From positions 1-16,935 of the forward strand of contig CAYSKV010000014.1 of NCBI GenBank assembly GCA_964431805.1: DNA of 16,935 bases. The letters run 5' to 3'. Positions 6,043 to 12,791 of the stretch are shown here, piece by piece. The notes beneath the pieces were generated by a model. The model saw nothing but the letters and a program-made list of their open reading frames with translations, made no database searches and was not told where the DNA came from. The stretch comes from JACPHD01 sp964431805. Lineage in GTDB: Bacteria; Patescibacteriota; Patescibacteriia; Patescibacteriales; GWC2-42-12. The position numbers and the translations under genes are program-made. The first letter of the stretch is position 1. The number at the start of each line of letters is the position of its first letter.

Positions 6043-6069
6043 ACCCGAGCTAAAAGCTGCGGGTATTTT
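6043..6069. terminator. Bidirectional terminator between the 118-aa gene and rplU
   Basis: The stem is ACCCG-AGCT with AGCT-CGGGT around an AAA loop, with one bulged G. A T-run follows on the plus strand, and an A-rich run (6036-6043) gives a U-tract on the minus strand. It serves two convergent genes. Confidence 0.75.
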
Positions 6070-6091
6070 TATTTTAGGAAACAAAAATTAT

Positions 6092-6430
6092 TTAAGCAAT
6101 CTTCGTAATTTCTACTTTAGTGAAAGGCTGGCGATGACCGACATTCTTTTTATATCTTGTTTTATTTTTAAATTTTACTACGCTAACTTTTTTAGCCTTG
6201 CCCTGCTCTAAAATTTTACCTTCAACTATATCACCTAAGCCAGGCGCTCCTATTTTAATATTTTCTCCTTCGGCCACGAGCAAAGTCTGGAATTTTAAAG
6301 CCTGACCGGCTTCACCGTCAATTTTTTCAATTCTTAAATTTTGGCCTTGGGCAACCTTATATTGTTTGCCACCAGTTTTAATAACTGCTATTTTTACCCC
6401 GTTAGATAGTTCGTTTTTTTTAATTGCCAT
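6092..6430 (-). CDS. rplU: 50S ribosomal protein L21 (bL21)
   Basis: Large-subunit protein bL21, recognised by AVIKTGGKQYKVAQGQ, the LRIEKIDGEAGQ segment, and a C-terminal KKNVGHRQPFTKVEITKI that matches the 23S rRNA-binding end (usually GHRQxxTxVxI). The ATG at 6430 gives 112 residues. The longer open frame to 6484 would start in a promoter-like region. Normal L21 begins about at IAVIKTGG, so the 13 residues MAIKKNELSNGVK are an extra N-terminus encoded inside an inverted-repeat element shared with mtaB. The usual downstream partner rpmA (L27) is not adjacent. There is no Shine-Dalgarno. Confidence 0.93.
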   Translation of the reverse strand: MAIKKNELSNGVKIAVIKTGGKQYKVAQGQNLRIEKIDGEAGQALKFQTLLVAEGENIKIGAPGLGDIVEGKILEQGKAKKVSVVKFKNKTRYKKNVGHRQPFTKVEITKIA

Positions 6431-6505
6431 ATGTTTAGATATAATAACCCCGCTATATAAATATAATAAAAATAAAGTTATCAACTTTATCTAACGGGGT
6501 GAATA
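6396..6505. repeat. Inverted-repeat element over the rplU start codon (copy 2)
   Basis: Arms ACCCCGTTAGATA (6396-6408) and TATCTAACGGGGT (6488-6500) are the same 13-bp sequences as at 2271-2283 and 2357-2369. The outer right end TATCTAACGGGGTGAATA (6488-6505) is identical in both copies. The interior differs, is AT-rich, and carries a partial third arm (AACCCCGCTATATA, near 6446-6459). The rplU ATG lies 19 bp inside the left arm, against 22 bp in mtaB, so the arm is read in the same frame as LSNGVK. Confidence 0.7.
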
Positions 6506-6518
6506 AAAAATTCTTCTT

Positions 6519-6564
6519 AAAAATAAAATCCCCGTTCGGGGGATAAAGCCTGCTAAAATCAGGC
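6519..6564 (-). terminator. Double hairpin terminator after the WecA-like gene
   Basis: Read on the minus strand, a GCCTG/CAGGC hairpin (6548-6564) lies just past the stop codon. It is followed by the stronger ATCCCC/GGGGAT hairpin (6528-6544) and then TTTTATTTTT. The second hairpin with its T-run is a standard intrinsic terminator. Confidence 0.75.
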
Positions 6565-6578
6565 AGAATATTAAAATC

Positions 6579-7607
6579 TTAAACTATTTTCTGTTTCCTG
6601 TCAAGATAAGCAAAAAATATAACAACCAATATCATAATAACTGAGAGCACACCTAGGGCGAGTACTTTGCCTTTACTTTGTAAAAATAAGGCGGCTAAAC
6701 CAAAAATAATTGAAGCGGCGTAGAAAAACAAAACTGATTTTTTAACGCCTAAGCCCATATTTAACAAACGAAAATGCAAATGTTTCCTATCGGCAAATTT
6801 AAACGGATTTTTTCCTTCGGCTAAACGCCTGATAATAATCCAAGCTACATCTAAGATCGGTATACCCATAACGAGTAAAGCAATAGCGATTTTTCCGCCT
6901 GATATAATTGATAAGACGCCTAGAGCATAACCTAAAAATAACGACCCGCCTTCGCCTAAAAATATCTTAGCTGGATGCCAGTTAAAAAATAAAAAACCAA
7001 GACAGGCAGCCGCTAAAATTAAGGCGGCTAAACCGATATCCGGCTGATAATATTTTTCGCTCATGGTAAAAAGAAAAATTACTACCGCGCCGATAGCGGT
7101 TATGCCCGTGACTAAGCCGTCTAAACCATCGAGTAATTTCGTAGTATACATCATGCCTAAAAGCCAAAAAGAAATCAACACAGCTGATAAAGCGCCTAAA
7201 TAAAAATAACCACCCAACGGATTAGTAATTTTTTCGATTTCCACCCCGCCAGCGATAACGCTTATGATTGCTAAAATCGGCCAGATGATTTGCTGCGCTG
7301 GTTTTAATTTATATTTATCATCAAAAAAACCACCAATCATTAAAAAAATACCACCAATAAAAAAACCTAGCCAATGCCGCGGCTCAAGATTACCAATCAA
7401 AAGTTTATCATGCGTAAAATATAAAATAATAAAAAACGCCGCGAAAATAGCTAAGCCGCCGAGTAAGGGCACTTCGCGCTTGTGTATTTTTCTATCACTA
7501 TCTGGTTTATCCATAATTTTAAGCCGCGTGGCCAAATAAATCACCAACCGGGTAAAGATGATGGATATAAATAAAGTAATTACAAAAATTTGCGAATAAT
7601 ATAACAT
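6579..7607 (-). CDS. WecA/TagO-type polyprenyl-phosphate glycosyl-1-phosphate transferase (GT4/MraY superfamily)
   Basis: A 342-residue protein with about ten or eleven membrane segments. It belongs to the MraY/WecA superfamily, which links a UDP-sugar phosphate to undecaprenyl phosphate as the first step of cell-wall or surface-glycan synthesis. Motifs in order are DSDRKIHKREVPLLGG (37-52), the Mg-binding pair in GGFFDDKYKLKP (Asp96-Asp97), KLLDGLDGL (157-165), FLGEGGSLFLGY (216-227) and the HxH motif RKHLHFRLL (274-282). KLLDG replaces the common NxxDG, and GEGGS has Glu219 where most members have Asp (GDxGS). The absence of MraY-specific signatures favours a WecA/TagO-like role over MraY. 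The ATG at 7607 has no Shine-Dalgarno. It may supply the glycan whose length the Wzz-like protein controls, but that link is inference. Confidence 0.85.
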   Translation of the reverse strand: MLYYSQIFVITLFISIIFTRLVIYLATRLKIMDKPDSDRKIHKREVPLLGGLAIFAAFFIILYFTHDKLLIGNLEPRHWLGFFIGGIFLMIGGFFDDKYKLKPAQQIIWPILAIISVIAGGVEIEKITNPLGGYFYLGALSAVLISFWLLGMMYTTKLLDGLDGLVTGITAIGAVVIFLFTMSEKYYQPDIGLAALILAAACLGFLFFNWHPAKIFLGEGGSLFLGYALGVLSIISGGKIAIALLVMGIPILDVAWIIIRRLAEGKNPFKFADRKHLHFRLLNMGLGVKKSVLFFYAASIIFGLAALFLQSKGKVLALGVLSVIMILVVIFFAYLDRKQKIV

Positions 7608-7630
7608 ATTAAGTTATCAACAATGTAAAT

Positions 7631-7658
7631 TTGCTTTTTTCTAATAATAAACTATAAT
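7631..7658 (+). promoter_or_regulatory. Promoter of the 92-aa ORF
   Basis: TTGCTT (7631-7636), a 16-bp spacer and TATAAT (7653-7658). The leader before the ATG would be about 64 bases and ends in a strong AAGGAGG (7718-7724) four bases from the start codon. Confidence 0.65.
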
Positions 7659-7728
7659 AGATTATTATTGCACATATGTAAATAGATGGTAAAAAAAATA
7701 TTTAAAAATATATTGCTAAGGAGGCGCG

Positions 7729-8007
7729 ATGGAACGTAAGATAAGTAACACAAGACAGAGACACGCAATAAATTATTTTAAAGGTCAAAAAGTAAAAGCC
7801 TATCTCGGCATTAAAAAGTATCAGGTTCCGAGAGAAAATGTACACCGACAAACAATTCGTAAATGGTTAAAAAATCAAGGGATAAATGCCTTAGATATAA
7901 TTATTTTTCTTAAGACTAAGTCGGGGAAAAAACCGCCGACAGACCAAAATGTTATAAATATTTTTTTAAGATTTACTGGTAAAAATTCAATTGAAATAAT
8001 TTTATAA
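7729..8007 (+). CDS. Hypothetical small basic protein, 92 aa
   Basis: I do not recognise a family. The protein is rich in Lys, Arg, Asn and Ile. The stretch HRQTIRKWLKNQGINALDII (about 44-63) could form a helix-turn-helix-like pair, so nucleic-acid binding is possible but unproven. It has its own promoter, a very strong AAGGAGG Shine-Dalgarno and its own terminator, so it is a self-contained monocistronic cassette. It lies beside a second cassette of the same design (127 aa). The good RBS contrasts with the SD-less housekeeping genes and may mean recent acquisition or high expression. Confidence 0.6.
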   Translation: MERKISNTRQRHAINYFKGQKVKAYLGIKKYQVPRENVHRQTIRKWLKNQGINALDIIIFLKTKSGKKPPTDQNVINIFLRFTGKNSIEIIL

Positions 8008-8018
8008 CTGCTAACCAC

Positions 8019-8052
8019 AACGACTGCGTAATCTAAAGTAGTCGTTTTTTTT
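8019..8052 (+). terminator. Terminator of the 92-aa ORF
   Basis: AACGACTG (8019-8026) pairs with TAGTCGTT (8039-8046), including one G-T pair, and runs into eight T residues. Confidence 0.8.
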
Positions 8053-8072
8053 ATTTATTCTAATGTATATAT

Positions 8073-8101
8073 TTGACTTTTTTAAAAAGACATACTATAA
8101 T
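8073..8101 (+). promoter_or_regulatory. Promoter of the 127-aa ORF
   Basis: TTGACT (8073-8078), a 17-bp spacer and TATAAT (8096-8101): the best sigma70-like promoter on the plus strand of the window. AGGAGG (8119-8124) lies six bases before the ATG. Confidence 0.75.
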
Positions 8102-8130
8102 TTACAAAATTTCGTATCAGGAGGGAAATA

Positions 8131-8514
8131 ATGTTAAAAAGAATCAGCAACAATGGTTTGAATATTGGGATATTCGGTATTTTTTTACCGCTAAGTAACC
8201 ATATATTTTTTGACTACTTATTTGACGATAGAGATGTGGGGGGATTTATATATAAACGCAAACCCGTAGTCAAAGATTTTCAGGTGTTTTCTCGAATTTT
8301 TTGTTCAGTAGATATTTACAAAAAATTTAAAGCCGATTTGAACAAACTTGCCGGGAAAAGGCGAATAACCATAATACACGAAAACCCAAAAACCTTAATT
8401 GATGAGATAATAGAAATTAATACTGGTATACGGCATCTCTATATCTCTCACAGTCAAAAGGCGTTGATAAGCGCCAATTACAAACATGCTATTAAAAAAC
8501 TTGACTTAACTTAG
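8131..8514 (+). CDS. Hypothetical protein, 127 aa
   Basis: I do not recognise a family. The N-terminal third is hydrophobic and aromatic (LNIGIFGIFLPLSNHIFFDY, about 10-29), perhaps a buried core or weak membrane segment. The rest is mixed alpha/beta with a basic middle (FKADLNKLAGKRRITIIHEN) and an ILV-rich segment near DEIIEINTGIRHLYIS. No catalytic motif is evident. It has a near-consensus promoter, a strong AGGAGG and a large hairpin terminator, so it is expected to be well expressed as a single-gene unit. It follows the similarly built 92-aa cassette. Both proteins begin with a basic residue and ISN near the start, but I see no further similarity. Confidence 0.6.
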   Translation: MLKRISNNGLNIGIFGIFLPLSNHIFFDYLFDDRDVGGFIYKRKPVVKDFQVFSRIFCSVDIYKKFKADLNKLAGKRRITIIHENPKTLIDEIIEINTGIRHLYISHSQKALISANYKHAIKKLDLT

Positions 8515-8537
8515 GGCAAGCGACAAAACACTGGCCC

Positions 8538-8597
8538 AGACGACATGTTATATAAATTCTAACACGTGAAGAATTTATAGAAGCAGTCGTCTTTTTT
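8538..8597 (+). terminator. Large two-tier hairpin terminator of the 127-aa ORF
   Basis: The outer stem AGACGAC/GTCGTCT (8538-8544 with 8586-8592) encloses an inner stem TATAAATTCT/AGAATTTATA (8551-8560 with 8570-8579) and is followed by a T-run. The inner palindrome is unusually long for a simple terminator. The outer stem shares the core CGAC with the terminator of the preceding ORF. Confidence 0.75.
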
Positions 8598-8608
8598 ATA
8601 TTTATAAT

Positions 8609-11365
8609 TTATAATTCTCTCCCCTTTTCAACTTTTATATTAGCCTCGCTATCTATAATAATTGTATCCCGCCTTTTTAAGCCGTCGGATAGAACTTTAT
8701 TAGCAATTTCATTTTCAATTTTTTCTTGTATCAATCTTCTTAGCGGCCGCGCGCCGAATTTTGGGTCAAAACCTAAACTAGCTATTTTTTCGATTCCGAC
8801 CTCGTCATATTTAAGACCCACGCCTTTAGTTTCTAAAAGTCGCTTAACTTTTTCTAACATCAACTTAGCGATACTTTTTACTTCTTCTAAGCCTAAAGGT
8901 TTAAAAACTACCACGCCGTCGAAACGATTTATTAATTCTGGTTTTAAATATTTATTTAATTGATCATTAATTAACGACTGTTTAATAACGTCAAGCGAAG
9001 CTCCGGCTTTAATTTGATCTTGAATATAAACAGCGCCGATATTAGAGGTGGCAATAATAATGCAATTAGTAAAATTTACCGTTCTGCCCATTCCATCAGT
9101 TAAACGTCCGTCATCCATGACCTGCAAAAATAAATTTAATATATCAGGATGGGCTTTTTCTAATTCATCCAAAAGAATTAAAGAAAATGGCGCTTTGCGT
9201 ACGGCTTCAGTTAAATACCCTAAAACCCCATCCGGCGAACCAATCATTTTTTCCACCGATCCTGGATGCTGATATTCGCTCATATCAATTCTTACCATAT
9301 AATCTTCATTGCCGAAATAAACTTCAGCTACGGTTTTTGCTAATTCAGTTTTACCAACTCCGGTCGGGCCAAGAAATAAAAAGCTGGCGATCGGACGTTT
9401 TTGTTCTCTCAATTCAGTTCTTGCCCGCCTTAAACTAGCCGCTATCATATCTACAGCTTCGGCTTGCCCAATCATGCGATTATGTATTTTTTCTTCTAGA
9501 TTAAGCAAAGTCTGGCTTTCTTTTTCAGTAATTTTAGTCAAAGGAATTTTTGTTTTTTGGCTAACAATCTCAGCTACATCTTCAACATCAACCATGCTAT
9601 TAATGCCCTTATCTTTAGAGACTTTAACAGCAATGGCTTCTAAAATATCAACCGCTTTAGCCGGCAAAGATTTATCATAAATATATTTAGCCGATAGCTC
9701 TACGGCTTTAGCAATGCTAGCGTAAGTAAAATAAACTTGAAATTTAGCTTCGTAAAAACCAATTTTACTTTCAATCATTTGGATAGCTAAATTATTATCC
9801 GGCTCTTCTACTTCAACTTTAGCCATAATACCGCCCAATGGTTTATTTTCAATATATTTTGCATAATTTTCCTGAGTTACGTTAGCTAAGCAAATAATAT
9901 TATGACGTTCGATGGCGCTAACTAACACATCTGATAATTCCAAACTTTCTTCGCCGCCAGAAGTGATGCCCATTAGGGTTTCAATATTATTAACATATAA
10001 AATAATATTACCGGCGCGAGCTACTTCATCAATTATAACTAACAGCCTTTCCTCGGCCTTAGCTGCCGAGGTTCCGCTTAAAAGACGCGAGATGTCTAAT
10101 TCTAAAAGACGTTTATCTTTTAGCATAGCCGGCACGTCTTCCTCTACCATCTGGCGAGCGATTTGCCCAATTATAATATTTTTACCAACGCCTAGATTAC
10201 CACAAAGCAATACTCCGTTTTTACCGCTTTCTAAAATCTGAAAAATATTTTTAATTTCAGTTTCGCGTCCAACGCATAATTCTAAGCGCCCCCGTTTCGC
10301 TGCTAAAGTTAAATCATAGGCAAAATGATTTAAAATCGGCGTAGCCACGGCCGTATAAGCTCGATCCATGGCATTACCAGGCTTAAAACGCGAGGCTTTA
10401 CGGTATAATTTATAATTTTCCATCAAGCGCTCGCTGATAATAAACCATTGAATTACATTATTTATTTTGTCATGGTCAATTTCTAAATCATAGAGCAACT
10501 CGCTTAAATTTTTATCCCTGGCCAAAATCGGTAGAATAAAATGAATTGGTTCTACTTTTTTCTGCCCAGCGCTTAGAGCGCTTATATAACTTTCAAAAAA
10601 AATCTCTTTAATTTCTGAGGATATTTCCGCTGGTTCATTTACTACCTCTAGGGCTAATAATTGGTTTTTTAATTTAGAAATTAATTTAGCCGAATCAATA
10701 TTTAAACGAGAAAAAATCGCAGCCGCTCCCCTATCTTTAAGCAAATTAAAAAATAAATGAATTGGTCTAACTCGGCCATGCTTAGCGTAATTAGCTAAAT
10801 TAAAAGCTTGCTCAATCGTATTTAAAGCTTGCTGACTAAAACCGCTAGAAACTTCAATCTTGTATTTACTTCTTATTTTATTAAACTCTGACCAATTATT
10901 CGGCGAGTTATATTTATCTGTTTGATCATATTTGATTTTTTTTATTTTATGTTTAGCCGCCTCTTCTTCGCTTAAACGATAAATTACAAACATGTCAGCA
11001 AATAAACTAAACCAAAAAATTAAAATCAACGGACTTTTAGAGCGCCAAAAAGAAAATGCGGCTAGAGCCTGAGTATTTTGACTAACTACTACAACCCAGT
11101 ATGTTAAAGCCGCTAACCCGGTTAACCCGATAATTAGAGCAGTAAAATTTAAAACTAAATTTAAGCCTTTTTTTAAATGCCTTAATTTTATAGCCGGAAT
11201 ACTAAAAAGTAAATTCCAATAAAAAAATCTACCCTCATAAATCGCTATAACTCCGGCGCCAGAACAATTTTTGCAAACTAACCCAGCGCCAGTTTTGCCT
11301 GCACCGCTACAAGCCGGGCAAGTTATGAATTGGATATTTAATTTTTTATTAGACTCTTCTGACAT
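8609..11365 (-). CDS. Membrane-anchored Clp/Hsp100-type AAA+ ATPase with degenerate first ATPase domain
   Basis: A 918-residue two-ring AAA+ protein. The N-terminus carries two CxxCxGxG repeats (Cys16/Cys19, Cys31/Cys34), like half of a DnaJ zinc-binding domain. Two membrane segments follow (about 67-95 and 111-130), then a Clp-N-like helical region (about 175-320), D1 (about 345-600) and D2 (about 620-918). D2 is intact: GPTGVGKT (666-673), LLDELEKAH (731-739), TSNIG sensor 1, arginine finger in ELINRFD, and GARPLRR sensor 2. D1 is not: its P-loop ends GVGKN (Asn396 for Thr/Ser), Walker B reads LYVNNIE (Asn459-Asn460 for Asp-Glu), and the usual LERRF and YRG motifs are missing. No long middle coiled coil and no ClpP-binding IGF/VGF loop are visible. 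It probably acts as a ClpP-independent membrane unfoldase or scaffold. It is co-transcribed with the small membrane protein upstream. Confidence 0.88.
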   Translation of the reverse strand: MSEESNKKLNIQFITCPACSGAGKTGAGLVCKNCSGAGVIAIYEGRFFYWNLLFSIPAIKLRHLKKGLNLVLNFTALIIGLTGLAALTYWVVVVSQNTQALAAFSFWRSKSPLILIFWFSLFADMFVIYRLSEEEAAKHKIKKIKYDQTDKYNSPNNWSEFNKIRSKYKIEVSSGFSQQALNTIEQAFNLANYAKHGRVRPIHLFFNLLKDRGAAAIFSRLNIDSAKLISKLKNQLLALEVVNEPAEISSEIKEIFFESYISALSAGQKKVEPIHFILPILARDKNLSELLYDLEIDHDKINNVIQWFIISERLMENYKLYRKASRFKPGNAMDRAYTAVATPILNHFAYDLTLAAKRGRLELCVGRETEIKNIFQILESGKNGVLLCGNLGVGKNIIIGQIARQMVEEDVPAMLKDKRLLELDISRLLSGTSAAKAEERLLVIIDEVARAGNIILYVNNIETLMGITSGGEESLELSDVLVSAIERHNIICLANVTQENYAKYIENKPLGGIMAKVEVEEPDNNLAIQMIESKIGFYEAKFQVYFTYASIAKAVELSAKYIYDKSLPAKAVDILEAIAVKVSKDKGINSMVDVEDVAEIVSQKTKIPLTKITEKESQTLLNLEEKIHNRMIGQAEAVDMIAASLRRARTELREQKRPIASFLFLGPTGVGKTELAKTVAEVYFGNEDYMVRIDMSEYQHPGSVEKMIGSPDGVLGYLTEAVRKAPFSLILLDELEKAHPDILNLFLQVMDDGRLTDGMGRTVNFTNCIIIATSNIGAVYIQDQIKAGASLDVIKQSLINDQLNKYLKPELINRFDGVVVFKPLGLEEVKSIAKLMLEKVKRLLETKGVGLKYDEVGIEKIASLGFDPKFGARPLRRLIQEKIENEIANKVLSDGLKRRDTIIIDSEANIKVEKGREL

Positions 11366-11377
11366 GAAAATAATAGT

Positions 11378-11743
11378 TTATAAAAATTGAAAAATAATTT
11401 CATAAATAACAAACAGCGGCAACAAAATCCAAAAAGCAATAACGCCCAGAGAAAGAATTAACCAAAACAGCATAATAAAACTTCTAAAAATAATCTGCAC
11501 TGAACGTATAAAAAAACTAATTAAGATGCCAGCAAAATCGTATTGCGCGTACATCGGACGAAAAATATTTTTTATCCAAACTAAAAGCGCTAAAGCCTTC
11601 TGCTTATCGCTTAAAAAATGCATCACGCCGAAAATTAAATTCATTAATCCTCGACCATACCACCAAATTGGGAAATACAAAACATCCCGAATTAATTCAG
11701 CGAATATTTGCAAACTATAAAAAATAAAACCGTTTGAGTTCAT
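11378..11743 (-). CDS. Small multi-pass membrane protein in operon with the Clp-like ATPase
   Basis: A 121-residue protein of unrecognised family. It has hydrophobic, aromatic-rich segments at its N-terminus (FIFYSLQIFAELI, VLYFPIWWYGRGLMNLIFG) and a long hydrophobic C-terminal stretch (about 80-121) that could form one hairpin or two membrane spans. The ATG at 11743 is preferred over the longer frame starting at 11908. A TTGGTA/TATAAT promoter (11762-11791) lies between the two, and the upstream part overlaps the secE leader region. The stop is 12 bp before the start of the membrane-anchored AAA+ gene, so the two proteins probably work together at the membrane. No RBS is visible. Confidence 0.65.
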   Translation of the reverse strand: MNSNGFIFYSLQIFAELIRDVLYFPIWWYGRGLMNLIFGVMHFLSDKQKALALLVWIKNIFRPMYAQYDFAGILISFFIRSVQIIFRSFIMLFWLILSLGVIAFWILLPLFVIYEIIFQFL

Positions 11744-11761
11744 AATTTTTAAATTATTTAT

Positions 11762-11791
11762 ATTATACCATATTATACTTAATTCTACCAA
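11762..11791 (-). promoter_or_regulatory. Promoter of the membrane-protein/AAA+ operon
   Basis: On the minus strand: TTGGTA (11786-11791), an 18-bp spacer and TATAAT (11762-11767), about 18 bases upstream of the ATG at 11743. A second TATAAT lies 9 bp further upstream. Confidence 0.5.
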
Positions 11792-11920
11792 GCGCTTGAC
11801 AGTCATTACAGCATTGTGTAATATATAAATATTAATAAATACCGCCCGCCAGGGCTGTTTTTTAAAATCTTTAAAAACTTTTTTAGAAAAAGTTTTTAAT
11901 ATTTTCAAAAAATATAATGT

Positions 11921-11977
11921 ATTAAGCTAAAATTTAATAGCGAGTAGAACTCTACGGCCATTAAATTTTAGCTTAAT
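11921..11977 (+). promoter_or_regulatory. Long perfect hairpin in the secE leader
   Basis: Perfect 18-bp arms ATTAAGCTAAAATTTAAT (11921-11938) and ATTAAATTTTAGCTTAAT (11960-11977) surround a 21-base loop that contains GTAG-AACT-CTAC. A TATAAT at 11913-11918 could start transcription at the foot of the hairpin, so the structure would form the 5' end of the secE-nusG-rplK-rplA mRNA. It ends 10 bp before the secE ATG. It has no T-run, so it is not an ordinary terminator. Confidence 0.6.
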
Positions 11978-11987
11978 AAATATAAAT

Positions 11988-12176
11988 ATGGGAAAAATCA
12001 TTAATTACATTAAGGCCTCAATTGAAGAAATGAAAAAGGTTACTTGGCCGACTAAAAAAGAAACTTATAATTACACTTTGCTGGTAATTTTTATCAGTTT
12101 AGGCGTAGCTTTATTTTTAGGCTTATTAGACCTAGTTTTTACCAAAGGTTTAGAATATTTAATTATCAATAAATAA
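11988..12176 (+). CDS. secE: Preprotein translocase subunit SecE
   Basis: A 62-residue single-span SecE, the clamp subunit of the SecYEG channel. The signature amphipathic region reads EEMKKVTWPTKKETYNYT (about 14-31). It is followed by one membrane segment (TLLVIFISLGVALFLGLLDL, about 30-49) and a short tail. The size is typical of the minimal form found in most bacteria. It is the first gene of secE-nusG-rplK-rplA, the standard bacterial order, 10 bp from nusG. No Shine-Dalgarno is seen. Confidence 0.95.
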   Translation: MGKIINYIKASIEEMKKVTWPTKKETYNYTLLVIFISLGVALFLGLLDLVFTKGLEYLIINK

Positions 12177-12186
12177 TTATCCCCAT

Positions 12187-12732
12187 ATGGCTAAACAAAC
12201 ATTAAATCAAGGCCGCCGCTGGTATGTTCTGCATACCTATTCTGGCTACGAAGAAAATGTATCGCAAAATTTAAAACAAAGAATTGAGTCCATGGACATG
12301 GAAGACAAAATTTATAATATTTTAATTCCTACGGAAAAAAAGATTAAAATTAAAAACGGCAAAAGAAAAATTGTTGAAGAAAAAATATTTCCTGGCTATG
12401 TTTTAGTAGAAATGATTGTTAATGATGATTCTTGGTATGTAGTTAGAAATACGCCGAACGTTACCGGCTTTATTGGTACAGGCACTATTCCAACTCCGAT
12501 TTCAGAACATGAAATAAAAGACCTGCAAAAACGCATGGGTGTTGAAGAGCCTAAATTTAAAATTGATGTTTCAGTTAATTCTCCGGTACGTATTATTGAC
12601 GGACCATTTAAAAATTTAGAAGGTAAAGTCGCTGACATTGATGAAGCCAAAGGAAAAATTAAAGTTGTGGTTTCAATGTTCGGCAGAGAAACCCCAGTTG
12701 AATTAGATTTCTTACAAATTAAAAAAATATAA
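12187..12732 (+). CDS. nusG: Transcription termination/antitermination protein NusG
   Basis: A 181-residue NusG. The NGN domain that binds RNA polymerase contains RRWYVLHTYSGYEENV (10-25), KIFPGYVLVEM (66-76) and RNTPNVTGFIG (87-97). The C-terminal KOW domain (about 130-181) has the usual VRIIDGPFKNLEGKV motif. Length is normal, without the insertions found in some phyla. Together with secE and the L11/L1 genes it forms a conserved operon. The start ATG is preceded by CCCCAT, with no Shine-Dalgarno. Confidence 0.96.
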   Translation: MAKQTLNQGRRWYVLHTYSGYEENVSQNLKQRIESMDMEDKIYNILIPTEKKIKIKNGKRKIVEEKIFPGYVLVEMIVNDDSWYVVRNTPNVTGFIGTGTIPTPISEHEIKDLQKRMGVEEPKFKIDVSVNSPVRIIDGPFKNLEGKVADIDEAKGKIKVVVSMFGRETPVELDFLQIKKI

Positions 12733-12739
12733 CATAAAT

Positions 12740-12775
12740 ATCTCGTTCCCTATTAATTAGGAGCTTCTACGAGAT
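12740..12775 (+). promoter_or_regulatory. Nested hairpin between nusG and rplK
   Basis: The outer stem ATCTCGT/ACGAGAT (12740-12746 with 12769-12775) holds an inner stem CCTA-TTAAT-TAGG. It has no T-run. It lies 16 bp before the rplK start, where L1-dependent autoregulation acts in other bacteria, so it is a candidate regulatory leader. That role is inference. Confidence 0.45.
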
Positions 12776-12791
12776 AAAAAATATAAATAAT

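Noticed and set aside
6431..6484. Longer L21 start at 6484
   Set aside because: It would place promoter-like AT-rich element DNA in the coding region; the ATG at 6430 is closer to the family start.
11744..11908. N-terminal extension of the small membrane protein
   Set aside because: A promoter lies within this stretch and no RBS supports the upstream start; the shorter form starts just after a TATAAT.
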